NCBI GenBank assembly: GCA_928721565.1
Contig: OV788638.1
Span: 1,240,001 to 1,304,000, forward strand
DNA from: an uncultured Clostridia bacterium
GTDB lineage: Bacteria > Bacillota > Clostridia > TANB77 > CAG-508
Reading direction: 5' to 3'
Length of the DNA: 64,000 nt
Position 1 is the stretch's first letter, and the number at the start of each line of letters is the position of its first letter. The notes under the pieces were generated by a model. It saw only the letters and a list, made by a program, of their open reading frames with translations, was not told the origin of the DNA and ran no database searches. The position numbers and the translations under genes were made by a program. Below, piece by piece: positions 10,007-17,804 of this stretch.

Positions 10007-10447
10007 ATGGTTCAAAATCAAGCATATTTATTTTTAGTTTTCTCATTAACAGGAGTAGTAATAGGAATTTTATTCGATTTTTTTAGAATCTTAAGAAGAA
10101 GCATAAAAACCTCAAATATAGTAACATACATTCAAGATATTCTATTCTGGATTTTAGCTGGAATTATAGTCTTATATAGCATATGGTATTTTAACAATGG
10201 TGAACTGCGAATATATGTCCTTTTAGGTATAAGCATAGGAGTCCTTTTATATATGACAACATTAAGTAACATTGTAATAAAAGTATTTACCACTATTACA
10301 ACTTTTATAATATCTATATTAAAAGTACCATTTAAAGTTATAAATCTGTTTATTAAAAAAATTATTATAGTATTATTAGCAACATTCAACAAAATTATTA
10401 AAAAATTTAAAATAAAAAAGGGGAATTTTGTAAAAAATGAAGAATAA
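10007..10447 (+). CDS. yabQ: Sporulation protein YabQ
   Basis: YabQ is an integral membrane protein needed for spore cortex formation. The 146-residue product has several hydrophobic segments (about residues 5-25, 42-62, 70-90) with the early conserved region GILFDFFRILRR and a basic C-terminal tail. An AGGAAGG site precedes the ATG. It lies between yabP and divIC. Confidence 0.92.
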   Translation: MVQNQAYLFLVFSLTGVVIGILFDFFRILRRSIKTSNIVTYIQDILFWILAGIIVLYSIWYFNNGELRIYVLLGISIGVLLYMTTLSNIVIKVFTTITTFIISILKVPFKVINLFIKKIIIVLLATFNKIIKKFKIKKGNFVKNEE

Positions 10448-10489
10448 TATATATGTAAGAATTTTTAAAAAAGAAAATGGAGAGTACAC

Positions 10490-10771
10490 ATGAAAAAAAG
10501 CAAATTACTTAGAAATGTGTTTATAGTAGCATTAATAGTATGGATAATTATGTTGATAAAACAACAAATTAATATATCTCATTATAAAGATGATATAAAA
10601 GATTTATCTTCAAAAATAGAAGTTGCAGAGAATGACTTAAATCAAAATAAACAAGATTTAGAGCAAGAAAAAAAGAACACAGATTCACTAGAATATATAG
10701 AAAAATTAGCACGTGAAAAACTAGGAATGTATTTACCAAATGAAAGAGTTTATGTCGATAGCACTAAATAA
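10490..10771 (+). CDS. divIC: Septum formation initiator, DivIC/FtsB family
   Basis: DivIC is a bitopic division protein that works with FtsL and DivIB at the septum. The 93 residues have a basic N-terminus, one membrane segment (about residues 9-24), a coiled coil (about 30-68) and the conserved end LEYIEKLAREKLGMYLP. The synteny with yabPQ supports DivIC. A terminator follows. Confidence 0.92.
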   Translation: MKKSKLLRNVFIVALIVWIIMLIKQQINISHYKDDIKDLSSKIEVAENDLNQNKQDLEQEKKNTDSLEYIEKLAREKLGMYLPNERVYVDSTK

Positions 10772-10811
10772 ATCCTTAAAACGCATTCAAGTTTTAAGGG
10801 TTTATTTTTAT
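10769..10811 (+). terminator. Intrinsic terminator after divIC
   Basis: A long stem (AAATCCTTAAAAC with GTTTTAAGGGTTT) and 8-nt loop is followed by a T-rich run. It closes the yabP-yabQ-divIC transcript. Confidence 0.8.
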
Positions 10812-10875
10812 TAAATCTATTAAAAAATCCATTATATAAAATAGTATTAAATTAAGTAAAATATAGGAGGTAGTT

Positions 10876-12228
10876 ATGTCAGAATTAGAAAATATGACAT
10901 TATTAGAGTTGAGAAACTTTGCAAAAGAACAAAATATCAGAAATATTTCAAAATTAAAAAAAGAAGAATTAATTGCATTACTAAAACAAGTTGCAGAAAC
11001 ATCAAAACCACAAGAAGAAAAAGAAGAAATAAGATATGACAAAAATGATGAAGAACAATTACAAGATGTAGAAGAAGCTGTAATCGACTATAAAGTAACA
11101 AATGACGATGATGAAATAGTAGAAGGAATTCTTGAAGTATTACCAGATGGATATGGTTTCTTAAGAGGTGATAATTATTTATCAAGCCCTAAAGATGTTT
11201 ACATATCACCAATACAAATTAGACGATTCAAATTAGATACAGGTGATATTATAAAGGGAATCTCAAGAACTAAAGAAGATGAAAAATTTCCATCATTAAT
11301 ATTCGTTGGTGAAGTCAATGGAGAGCATCCAGAAAAAGCTGCCAAAAGAAAAAGATTTGATGAATTAACACCTATTTATCCTAATGAGAGATTAAAACTT
11401 GAAACAACTCCAACAGAATATGCAATGAGAATAATAGATTTAATTTCACCAATTGGAAAAGGGCAAAGAGGAATGATTGTTGCTCCTCCCAAAGTAGGTA
11501 AAACAACACTTTTAAAGAAAATTGCAAATAGTATCTCTAGAAACAACCCAGAAGTAGAATTAATTGTACTTTTAATTGATGAAAGACCAGAAGAAGTAAC
11601 AGATATGAAACGTTCAATAAAAGGACAAGTTATATACTCAACATTTGATGAAATGCCAGAACATCATGTAAAAGTTGCAGAAATGGTATTAGAAAGAGCA
11701 AAAAGAATCATAGAGCATAACAGAGATGTAGTCATTTTATTAGACAGTATTACAAGATTAGCAAGAGCATATAACTTAGTAATGCCATCATCAGGAAAAA
11801 CATTATCTGGTGGTCTTGATCCTGCAGCATTACATAAACCAAAGAAATTCTTCGGAGCAGCTAGAAATATTGAAAATGGTGGAAGCTTAACAATATTAGC
11901 AACATCATTAATAGAAACAGGAAGTAGAATGGATGATGTTATATTTGAAGAGTTTAAGGGAACAGGTAATATGGAAGTACATCTAGATAGAAAACTATCA
12001 GAAAAACGTATTTTCCCAGCAATAGATATAAATAAATCTGGAACAAGGAGAGAAGATTTATTATTAACAAAACCTGAAATGGAAACTGTATTTGCCTTAA
12101 GAAAAGCATTAAACAATTTACCAGTAGCAGATGTTACTGAACAAATTATTACTCAAATGACTCAAACAAAGAATAATGCTGAGTTTATTGAAAAAATGGA
12201 TTCTTATCTAAAAAATTATAAAAACTAA
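10876..12228 (+). CDS. rho: Transcription termination factor Rho
   Basis: Rho is the hexameric RNA helicase that ends transcription. The 450 residues contain an N-terminal SAP-like helical domain (residues 1-35), an acidic linker (about 42-68), the cold-shock RNA-binding domain with GYGFLR (about residue 93), Walker A PPKVGKTTL (near 208), Walker B VVILLDSITR (near 290), and the C-terminal ATPase core with SGGLDPAALHKPKKFF. TAGGAGG precedes the start. It is a single-gene unit with its own terminator. Confidence 0.98.
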   Translation: MSELENMTLLELRNFAKEQNIRNISKLKKEELIALLKQVAETSKPQEEKEEIRYDKNDEEQLQDVEEAVIDYKVTNDDDEIVEGILEVLPDGYGFLRGDNYLSSPKDVYISPIQIRRFKLDTGDIIKGISRTKEDEKFPSLIFVGEVNGEHPEKAAKRKRFDELTPIYPNERLKLETTPTEYAMRIIDLISPIGKGQRGMIVAPPKVGKTTLLKKIANSISRNNPEVELIVLLIDERPEEVTDMKRSIKGQVIYSTFDEMPEHHVKVAEMVLERAKRIIEHNRDVVILLDSITRLARAYNLVMPSSGKTLSGGLDPAALHKPKKFFGAARNIENGGSLTILATSLIETGSRMDDVIFEEFKGTGNMEVHLDRKLSEKRIFPAIDINKSGTRREDLLLTKPEMETVFALRKALNNLPVADVTEQIITQMTQTKNNAEFIEKMDSYLKNYKN

Positions 12229-12235
12229 AAGTAAA

Positions 12236-12268
12236 AGAAAAGCCGAGGGAAGTATTCTCTCGGCTTTA
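12236..12268. terminator. Bidirectional terminator between rho and the convergent repeat-protein gene
   Basis: AAAGCCGAG (12239-12247) pairs with CTCGGCTTT (12259-12267). A and T runs on both sides let it serve both rho and the reverse-strand gene that ends at 12276. Confidence 0.85.
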
Positions 12269-12275
12269 GGAAGTT

Positions 12276-13184
12276 TTATTGCTCTTGTTGTGCAAAATAT
12301 TCTTCTAACATCTGGATAAAAACTTCTGCGTCTTCAAGAGCAGAATAGAGGATTTCCATTTGTTTTCTTGCTTCATCTTCATTAAGAGGAATGTCTCTTT
12401 CCATTACCATTCCTAATGTCATAATATACTTAACATTGATTGCAAGCCTAAATGACTCATAATCAAATGTTCTAAAAGTATGTTGCTTGTAATCATCTGG
12501 CAAAGGAATATATGGATTAAAATCATTATCTTTATACCCTTCAAATCCTTTTTCCCTCATGACATGGAAGAGGTCATGTGCAACATCTTTTGCTTTATAC
12601 TGAGCAAATTTCAGTTTTTCAAGATATCCTATGTCTTTGGAAAAAGTTTCATTTTCGAGTTCTTCAGCATGCATTTTTACATGTCTGAGAAAATGATCCA
12701 TCTGTTCAAGAGACATTTTCTTATAAATTGTTTGTGGTTTATTAAAATACTCTTCTAGAATTTTAATAAAAACTCCTGCGTCTTGAATTGCCCAGCCAAG
12801 TTCATTCATCTGCTGTTCAGCATCTTCCACAGAAAGAACAATAAGTTGTTCTGGAATAAGTCCCAGATCAATTGTTGCTTTTAATTTGCAGCCAACTCTA
12901 AAGCTGGATGCATCAAAATGCCTAAAATGATGATGCTTGATATCTTCTGGAAGCGAAACATCATAGCAAAAATCGGCGTTTTCATAGCCACGAAACTGTT
13001 TGGTTCTCATTACATGAATAATATCGTGTGAAACATCCAAAGCAAGTTTCTGAGCTTCTTTCAGTTTCTTTAAATAGCTACTTCCTTTAGTAAAAGAGCC
13101 TTGCCGAAATTCATTTACATGCATTTCTACATGCCGTAAGAAGTGATCCATTTGTTCCAGTGTCATTTTTTTGTTTTTTGTCAT
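12276..13184 (-). CDS. Two-repeat protein of unknown function, probably acquired
   Basis: I do not recognise this 302-residue protein. It consists of two homologous halves of about 150 residues (roughly 1-155 and 156-302). Each has the pattern LEQMDHFLRHV.MH, then a DV[SA]HD..HVMR segment followed by K.F.GY..DF, then H.FR.FD..SFR, and a C-terminal acidic helix ending LEEYF. Conserved histidines in both halves suggest metal or ligand binding, but I see no known catalytic signature. Its base composition is higher (23 of 60 G+C in one line counted) than its neighbours and it uses CGG arginine codons, so it looks transferred. AGGAGG precedes the start. One CGG in repeat 1 aligns with AGA in repeat 2, so CGG means arginine here. 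Confidence 0.8.
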   Translation of the reverse strand: MTKNKKMTLEQMDHFLRHVEMHVNEFRQGSFTKGSSYLKKLKEAQKLALDVSHDIIHVMRTKQFRGYENADFCYDVSLPEDIKHHHFRHFDASSFRVGCKLKATIDLGLIPEQLIVLSVEDAEQQMNELGWAIQDAGVFIKILEEYFNKPQTIYKKMSLEQMDHFLRHVKMHAEELENETFSKDIGYLEKLKFAQYKAKDVAHDLFHVMREKGFEGYKDNDFNPYIPLPDDYKQHTFRTFDYESFRLAINVKYIMTLGMVMERDIPLNEDEARKQMEILYSALEDAEVFIQMLEEYFAQQEQ

Positions 13185-13319
13185 AGTAAAAACCTCCTAA
13201 TATTTTTTATGCCTATATTATAACATATTTATGTAAATTTTTCAAATATGACTATAAAAAGCTAAAGTAATGTGATATAATAAAATTAATATAATAAGTA
13301 GAAGAAAGGAGGACGTTTT

Positions 13320-13979
13320 ATGACTCGGAAAATAATTAGTATCTGTTATAAAATGTTCACAATTTTCTCTCTTATTGCTGGAATCTTTTTAAACTTATCT
13401 AACACATACTCAATACGAGCATTAATGTCATATTATACATTGCAAAGCAATGTTATATGTTTAATTGCTTTTATAATTGTACTAACTTTAGAATTGTTAG
13501 ATAGACAATACAAAACAGATATATATTATTTAATAAAGGGAGGGCTAGTAATAGCTATTGCAATAACAGCAATTATTTATCACATAGCATTAGCACCAGG
13601 AGGATTTCAAATGGATGCACTCCAAAACAGTATTAGTAACAAGGTGTTGGCCAATTTCTTGGTACATACGGTTTCACCGTTACTAGTATTATTAGATTAT
13701 ATAATATTTGATGAAAAAGGCCATTTTAAATTTTTTTATCCAATTCTTTGGTTAATACAACCATTAAATTATGTAGTATATGTATATACTTATAGTAATT
13801 TAGGGGGATCATTTTATAATATAGGGGGATCAAGACAGTTTGCTTATTTCTTCTTAGATTATAATGAATTAGGATATATGGGAGTATTAAAATGGCTAGT
13901 AATTATAATATTAGGAATACTAATAGTTAGTGAAATATTAGTAATATTAGATAAGTTTTTAAAAGAGATTAAAAAATAA
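13320..13979 (+). CDS. Pr6Pr-family integral membrane protein
   Basis: The 219-residue protein has about six membrane segments and the features of the Pr6Pr family: an early TLQSNVICLIAF segment, a histidine in the third segment region (IYHIALAPGG), a LANFLVHTVSPLLVLLDYI segment, and a late FAYFFLDYNELG motif. The role of this family is poorly known. AGGAGG precedes the ATG. Codon 3 is CGG, in-frame and without a break, one of the few in-frame CGG codons in the window. Confidence 0.82.
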   Translation: MTRKIISICYKMFTIFSLIAGIFLNLSNTYSIRALMSYYTLQSNVICLIAFIIVLTLELLDRQYKTDIYYLIKGGLVIAIAITAIIYHIALAPGGFQMDALQNSISNKVLANFLVHTVSPLLVLLDYIIFDEKGHFKFFYPILWLIQPLNYVVYVYTYSNLGGSFYNIGGSRQFAYFFLDYNELGYMGVLKWLVIIILGILIVSEILVILDKFLKEIKK

Positions 13980-13988
13980 AGAGAGGAA

Positions 13989-14031
13989 GAAAAACATAGT
14001 TTTAGAAATTAGAACTATGTTTTTCTATTTT
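13989..14031 (+). terminator. Intrinsic terminator after the Pr6Pr gene
   Basis: AAAACATAGTTT and AACTATGTTTTT form a long stem followed by T-rich sequence. Confidence 0.8.
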
Positions 14032-14033
14032 TA

Positions 14034-14205
14034 ATAAAGAAAAGAAAACTACCTCAACAATATTAAATAAATTAGTTGAAAATGGTGTTTTGGTTAAAAT
14101 CGGAAACGGGCCAAGTACAAGATATGAAATAAATAAATAATAACTTAAAAATAATTAATATGTATGAATAAAAAATGGCAGATAATAAAAAATAGTAATT
14201 TGTTG
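14034..14205 (+). pseudogene. Remnant of an AlbA_2/HTH regulator gene, duplicate of 22874-23050
   Basis: About 110 bases here nearly match the last 35 codons and stop of the regulator gene at 21691-22980 (the winged-helix end LNKLVENGVLVKIGNGPSTR). The similarity continues about 60 bases past the stop into both downstream regions (TTAATATGTA.GAATAAAAAATGGC). The rest of the gene is missing. This is either the scar of a deleted second copy or the product of local duplication. The parent copy carries a 12-base insertion (GTGAACTTCGCT region) after the stop. Confidence 0.8.
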
Positions 14206-14215
14206 AGGAGATAAT

Positions 14216-14534
14216 ATGTTAAAGACAATAGGTTTAAGATTTAGAAAAGTAGATATATTGAATTTTGTAAGTGGAACCTTTTTTGCAGTGTTATTAGTTT
14301 TGTTAGTTTATATGATTGTGAAACAAAATATGATAATAGAAAATAATAATTTCTCAACTTTACTTATAGATGGTAAAAATAAATTAATATATTATTTTAT
14401 AGTGGCGTTATTGGAAGAATTAATTTTTCGTGGTTTATTTTTAGGATTAATACTTTATTGAACAACCTTATAATGGAATATATAGAATATCTCCAGATAA
14501 ATACAATTCAATAGAGAAATATATAAGAAATTAA
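14216..14534 (+). pseudogene. Truncated CPBP-family intramembrane protease
   Basis: An 81-residue frame (14216-14461) has two hydrophobic segments and ends just after ALLEELIFRGLFLG, which carries the EExxxR catalytic motif of CPBP (CAAX-type) proteases. The family normally continues with two more histidine- and asparagine-bearing motifs, which are absent. From about 14457 another frame continues for 24 codons (EQPYNGIYRISPDKYNSIEK) to a TAA at 14532-14534. This looks like the tail of a different gene joined by deletion. GAGGAG precedes the ATG. Confidence 0.65.
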
Positions 14535-14543
14535 ATTAAGATT

Positions 14544-14575
14544 AAATACAAATTACAAGGTGTATTTTTAATTTT
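14544..14575 (+). terminator. Weak terminator after the CPBP remnant
   Basis: AAATAC and GTATTT form a short stem followed by a T-rich run. The 17-nt sequence TTAAATACAAATTACAA in it recurs at about 20053-20069 after the broken response regulator. Confidence 0.45.
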
Positions 14576-14655
14576 ATTCTAACATCAAAAAATATTGACT
14601 TTAATTCAATAATGTGATATTTTGCATAGGTAAAAAGTATTAGGAGGTAATAATT

Positions 14656-15195
14656 ATGGAATTAAAAGGATCAAAAACAGAGCAAAATTTAATGACGGCT
14701 TTTGCCGGAGAATCTCAGGCAAGAAATAAATATACATATTTTGCCAGTAAAGCAAAAAAAGAAGGATATGAACAAATAGCTGCAATTTTCCAAGAAACAG
14801 CTGATAATGAAAAAGAACATGCAAAAATGTGGTTTAAATTATTAAATGGTGGAGAAATTGGAACAACAGTTGAGAACTTAAATGCTGCTGCTGATGGAGA
14901 AAATTATGAATGGACAGATATGTATGCTGAATTTGCTAAAATAGCTAAAGAAGAAGGTTTTGACCATATTGCATACTTATTTGAAGAAGTTGGTAAAATT
15001 GAAAAAGAACATGAAGAAAGATATTTAAAATTATTAGAAAATGTAAAAGATGGAAAAGTATTTGAAGCAGGAGAAGTTAAAATATGGAAATGTAGAAATT
15101 GTGGACATATTGTTGTTGGAACAAAAGCTCCAGAGGTTTGCCCTGTATGTAGCCATCCAAAAGCATATTTCGAAATTAAAGCTGAAAATTATTAA
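14656..15195 (+). CDS. rbr: Rubrerythrin
   Basis: Rubrerythrin reduces hydrogen peroxide in anaerobes. The 179 residues contain the four-helix diiron domain with the ligand glutamates and histidine (GESQARNKY near 18, DNEKEHAKMW near 50, EEGFDHIAYLFEEV and KIEKEHEERY near 98-120). A C-terminal rubredoxin domain has paired cysteines CRNCGH and CPVCSHP. TAGGAGG precedes the start. It is followed by superoxide reductase and the flavodiiron remnant, so this was an oxygen-defence cluster. Confidence 0.97.
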   Translation: MELKGSKTEQNLMTAFAGESQARNKYTYFASKAKKEGYEQIAAIFQETADNEKEHAKMWFKLLNGGEIGTTVENLNAAADGENYEWTDMYAEFAKIAKEEGFDHIAYLFEEVGKIEKEHEERYLKLLENVKDGKVFEAGEVKIWKCRNCGHIVVGTKAPEVCPVCSHPKAYFEIKAENY

Positions 15196-15246
15196 AATAT
15201 AGAAAAACTATTCTTATGAGAAATATAATTAATATGGAGGGAATTT

Positions 15247-15627
15247 ATGAAAAAAGAATTAGTAATAAAAAGATGTTCTAAATGTCAAGCATTAGTTGAA
15301 GTCATAAAAGATTGTACTAGTGATAATTGTAGTATTAAATGTTGCGGTGAAGAAATGATAGAATTAGCTCCAAATAGTGTAGACGCATCTTTTGAAAAAC
15401 ATGTACCAAACTATGAAGTAATAGATAATCATATAATTGTAAAGGTTAACCATGTTATGGAAGAAGACCATTTTATAGAATGGATTGCAATGTTAGCAAA
15501 TAATAAAATTATAAAGAAATTTTTATTGCCAGATGAAGAAGCCTGTGTAATATTTCCATATGTTAAAGGAAGTAAAATTTATTCTTTTTGTAATAAACAT
15601 GGACTTTGGTCAAAAGAAGTTGAATAA
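15247..15627 (+). CDS. Desulfoferrodoxin-type superoxide reductase
   Basis: This enzyme reduces superoxide to peroxide, which rubrerythrin then removes. The 126-residue protein has an N-terminal desulforedoxin-like iron site (CSKCQ and a later CC pair) and the catalytic domain with EKHVPNYE (Glu/His loop), HVMEEDHFIEW (two His), and CNKHGLW (Cys and His) ligands of the Fe(His)4Cys centre. ATGGAGGG precedes the ATG. It lies 51 bp after rubrerythrin. Confidence 0.95.
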   Translation: MKKELVIKRCSKCQALVEVIKDCTSDNCSIKCCGEEMIELAPNSVDASFEKHVPNYEVIDNHIIVKVNHVMEEDHFIEWIAMLANNKIIKKFLLPDEEACVIFPYVKGSKIYSFCNKHGLWSKEVE

Positions 15628-15667
15628 ATATAGATAAAGCTTTTTGTGTGAGATTTGTTACATAGAA

Positions 15668-15814
15668 ATGATTGTGATAAAAATGAAAGATATTATCATT
15701 TCTGATGATATAATATATATCGGAGCAGATTATAAAGATATTGAATTATTTGAGAATCAATATAATGTGCCAAATGGAATAGCATATAATTCATACATAA
15801 TAGATGGAAAGTAG
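15668..15814 (+). pseudogene. N-terminal fragment of a flavodiiron protein (FprA)
   Basis: The 48-codon frame reads as the first strands of a flavodiiron oxygen reductase: I.ISDDIIYIGADYKD followed by ELFENQYNVPNGIAYNSYII, then stops at a TAG. The metallo-beta-lactamase and flavodoxin domains (about 350 more residues) are missing, and the next gene starts at 15862. It is therefore a deletion remnant. Its place next to rubrerythrin and superoxide reductase agrees with an ancestral oxygen-detoxification operon. Confidence 0.8.
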
Positions 15815-15861
15815 TAAAAAGAATGGAATCTATTAAATATATATAAAGGAGATTGATAAAA

Positions 15862-17139
15862 ATGTTAAAAAATGCTATAGCATATATCTTGAGAAAAAGG
15901 AGTAGAACAGTTATTATATTTATTATTTTAACAATAGTTCTTTCATGCTTATACTCATGTTTAAACATAATGAAATCAACAAGCAACTTAGAAAATAATT
16001 TATATAAATTATCAAATACATCTTTATCAATAACACAAAACAACAATGAAAACTTTGAAACAAATCAATTTAAAGAAATAGAAAATATAAAAGAGATAAA
16101 AGAAACAATTAACCAATATGACGGATTAGCAAAACCTACTAATATTAACGCAGTAGAAGGAATGCAAATGGTCGAAAGAGATGATTTGCCAGAAGAATTC
16201 AAGAATATACTTTCAGTAGAAGCTACAAATAATACTGAAAAGAATAATTTATTTAATAGTGGAATTTTTACTCTTACAAAAGGTAGACATATTGAAAAAG
16301 ATGATAGAGAAAAAATTATTATACATGAAGAACTGGCACAAAAAAATAATTTAGGATTAAATGATAAAATTCGTCTTGAACTATTTGATTTAAACAACAA
16401 TGAAATAAAAACAGAATATGAATTTGAGATTATTGGTATTTTTTCTGGAAAAAGACAAGAAAAATACACAGGAATGACATCAGACTTTAGTGAAAATATG
16501 GTATTTATCGATTATGAATCAAGCCAAACAGCATTAAACAAAGCAGAAAACAATAAAGTTGTAAACAAACTTGAAATATTTTCAGACAGTTCAGAAGATA
16601 CAGATATAGTGTTAAATAAAATTAAAGAAATAAAAATTGATTGGTCACAATTCAATATCGAAAAAGATGACGGTGCATATGAAGAAACCTTAGAATCTGT
16701 AAGTGGAATAAAACATATAATAAAAATTATGACATATTCAATTATGGCAGGAGGAATAATAGTTTTATCATTAATATTAATTTTATGGCTAAGGGAAAGA
16801 ATTTATGAAATAGGAATACTATTATCAATAGGAATAAGTAAAGCAAAAATTATAACTCAATTTATATTTGAGTTGATATTTATATCACTACCATCTATAG
16901 TATTATCTTTATTTTTAGGAAATGTGATATTAAATCAAATAATAGGTGGATTTATCAATTCTGATAATTCGACAATAAATATTAATAATCTACTAAAAAA
17001 TGATAATTTAATATCAAATATTACAATATTTTTACAAAGTTATGGAATATTAATAGTAATTATTGTTTTATCAGTTATTATTGCAAGTGCAATGATATTA
17101 GTAAAAAAACCAAAAGAAATATTATCAAAGATAAGTTAG
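15862..17139 (+). CDS. ABC transporter permease, FtsX/MacB type
   Basis: The 425-residue protein has one N-terminal membrane segment (about 14-32), a large outer domain, and three C-terminal segments (about 285-310, 330-360, 395-415), the FtsX-like layout. I chose ATG 15862, with AAAGGAGA about 9 nt upstream. It is followed by an ATPase and a second, related permease (17805), so the pair probably forms a heterodimeric exporter. Such modules with a two-component system often resist cell-wall peptides. Substrate unknown. Confidence 0.87.
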   Translation: MLKNAIAYILRKRSRTVIIFIILTIVLSCLYSCLNIMKSTSNLENNLYKLSNTSLSITQNNNENFETNQFKEIENIKEIKETINQYDGLAKPTNINAVEGMQMVERDDLPEEFKNILSVEATNNTEKNNLFNSGIFTLTKGRHIEKDDREKIIIHEELAQKNNLGLNDKIRLELFDLNNNEIKTEYEFEIIGIFSGKRQEKYTGMTSDFSENMVFIDYESSQTALNKAENNKVVNKLEIFSDSSEDTDIVLNKIKEIKIDWSQFNIEKDDGAYEETLESVSGIKHIIKIMTYSIMAGGIIVLSLILILWLRERIYEIGILLSIGISKAKIITQFIFELIFISLPSIVLSLFLGNVILNQIIGGFINSDNSTININNLLKNDNLISNITIFLQSYGILIVIIVLSVIIASAMILVKKPKEILSKIS

Positions 17140-17148
17140 GAGATTGCA

Positions 17149-17793
17149 ATGGATATATTAGAAATAAAAAATGTAACATATAATTATTCAAATTCAAAAG
17201 AGAAGATTTTGTCATCAGTAAATCAAAAGTTTGAACTTGGACAATTTTATGCAATAATAGGAAAATCAGGAGCAGGGAAGTCAACATTACTTTCATTATT
17301 AGCAGGACTAGACAAACCACAAAAAGGTCAAATTCTATTCAAAAATGAGGATATAGAGAACAAAGGGTATAGTAATCATAGAAAAAACAATATAACATTA
17401 GTTTTTCAAAATTATAATTTAATTGATTATTTAACACCAATAGAAAATGTTAGATTAGTAAATAAAAAGGCATCAGAAGATATTTTGCTAAAATTGGGAC
17501 TTGATAAAAGTCAGATAAATAGAAATGTAATGAAACTATCTGGTGGCCAACAACAAAGAGTAGCCATAGCAAGAGCATTAGCATCAGAAGCACCAGTAAT
17601 TCTAGCTGATGAACCTACAGGTAATCTTGATAGTGATACTGCAGGAGAAATAATAGAAATATTAAAAAGATTGGCTAAAGAGAGAAATAAATGTGTAATA
17701 GTTGTAACACATAGTAAGGAAGTTGCAAATTCTGCTGATATTATTTTAGAATTAAGTGACAAAAAATTAAGAAAGATAAGTAAAATTAATTAG
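17149..17793 (+). CDS. ABC transporter ATPase, LolD/MacB type
   Basis: The 214-residue nucleotide-binding protein has Walker A GKSGAGKST (near residue 38), Q-loop FQNYN, signature LSGGQQQRVAIARAL (near 130), Walker B VILADEPTGNLD, and the H-loop VVTHS. These features fit exporters with FtsX-type permeases. It lies 9 bp after the first permease and before the second, and is translated from AGGAG. Confidence 0.95.
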   Translation: MDILEIKNVTYNYSNSKEKILSSVNQKFELGQFYAIIGKSGAGKSTLLSLLAGLDKPQKGQILFKNEDIENKGYSNHRKNNITLVFQNYNLIDYLTPIENVRLVNKKASEDILLKLGLDKSQINRNVMKLSGGQQQRVAIARALASEAPVILADEPTGNLDSDTAGEIIEILKRLAKERNKCVIVVTHSKEVANSADIILELSDKKLRKISKIN

Positions 17794-17804
17794 GGGGGAT
17801 ATTG

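Noticed and set aside
13989..14205. The 14034-14205 repeat as an insertion sequence
   Set aside because: It encodes only the end of a regulator and has no terminal inverted repeats.
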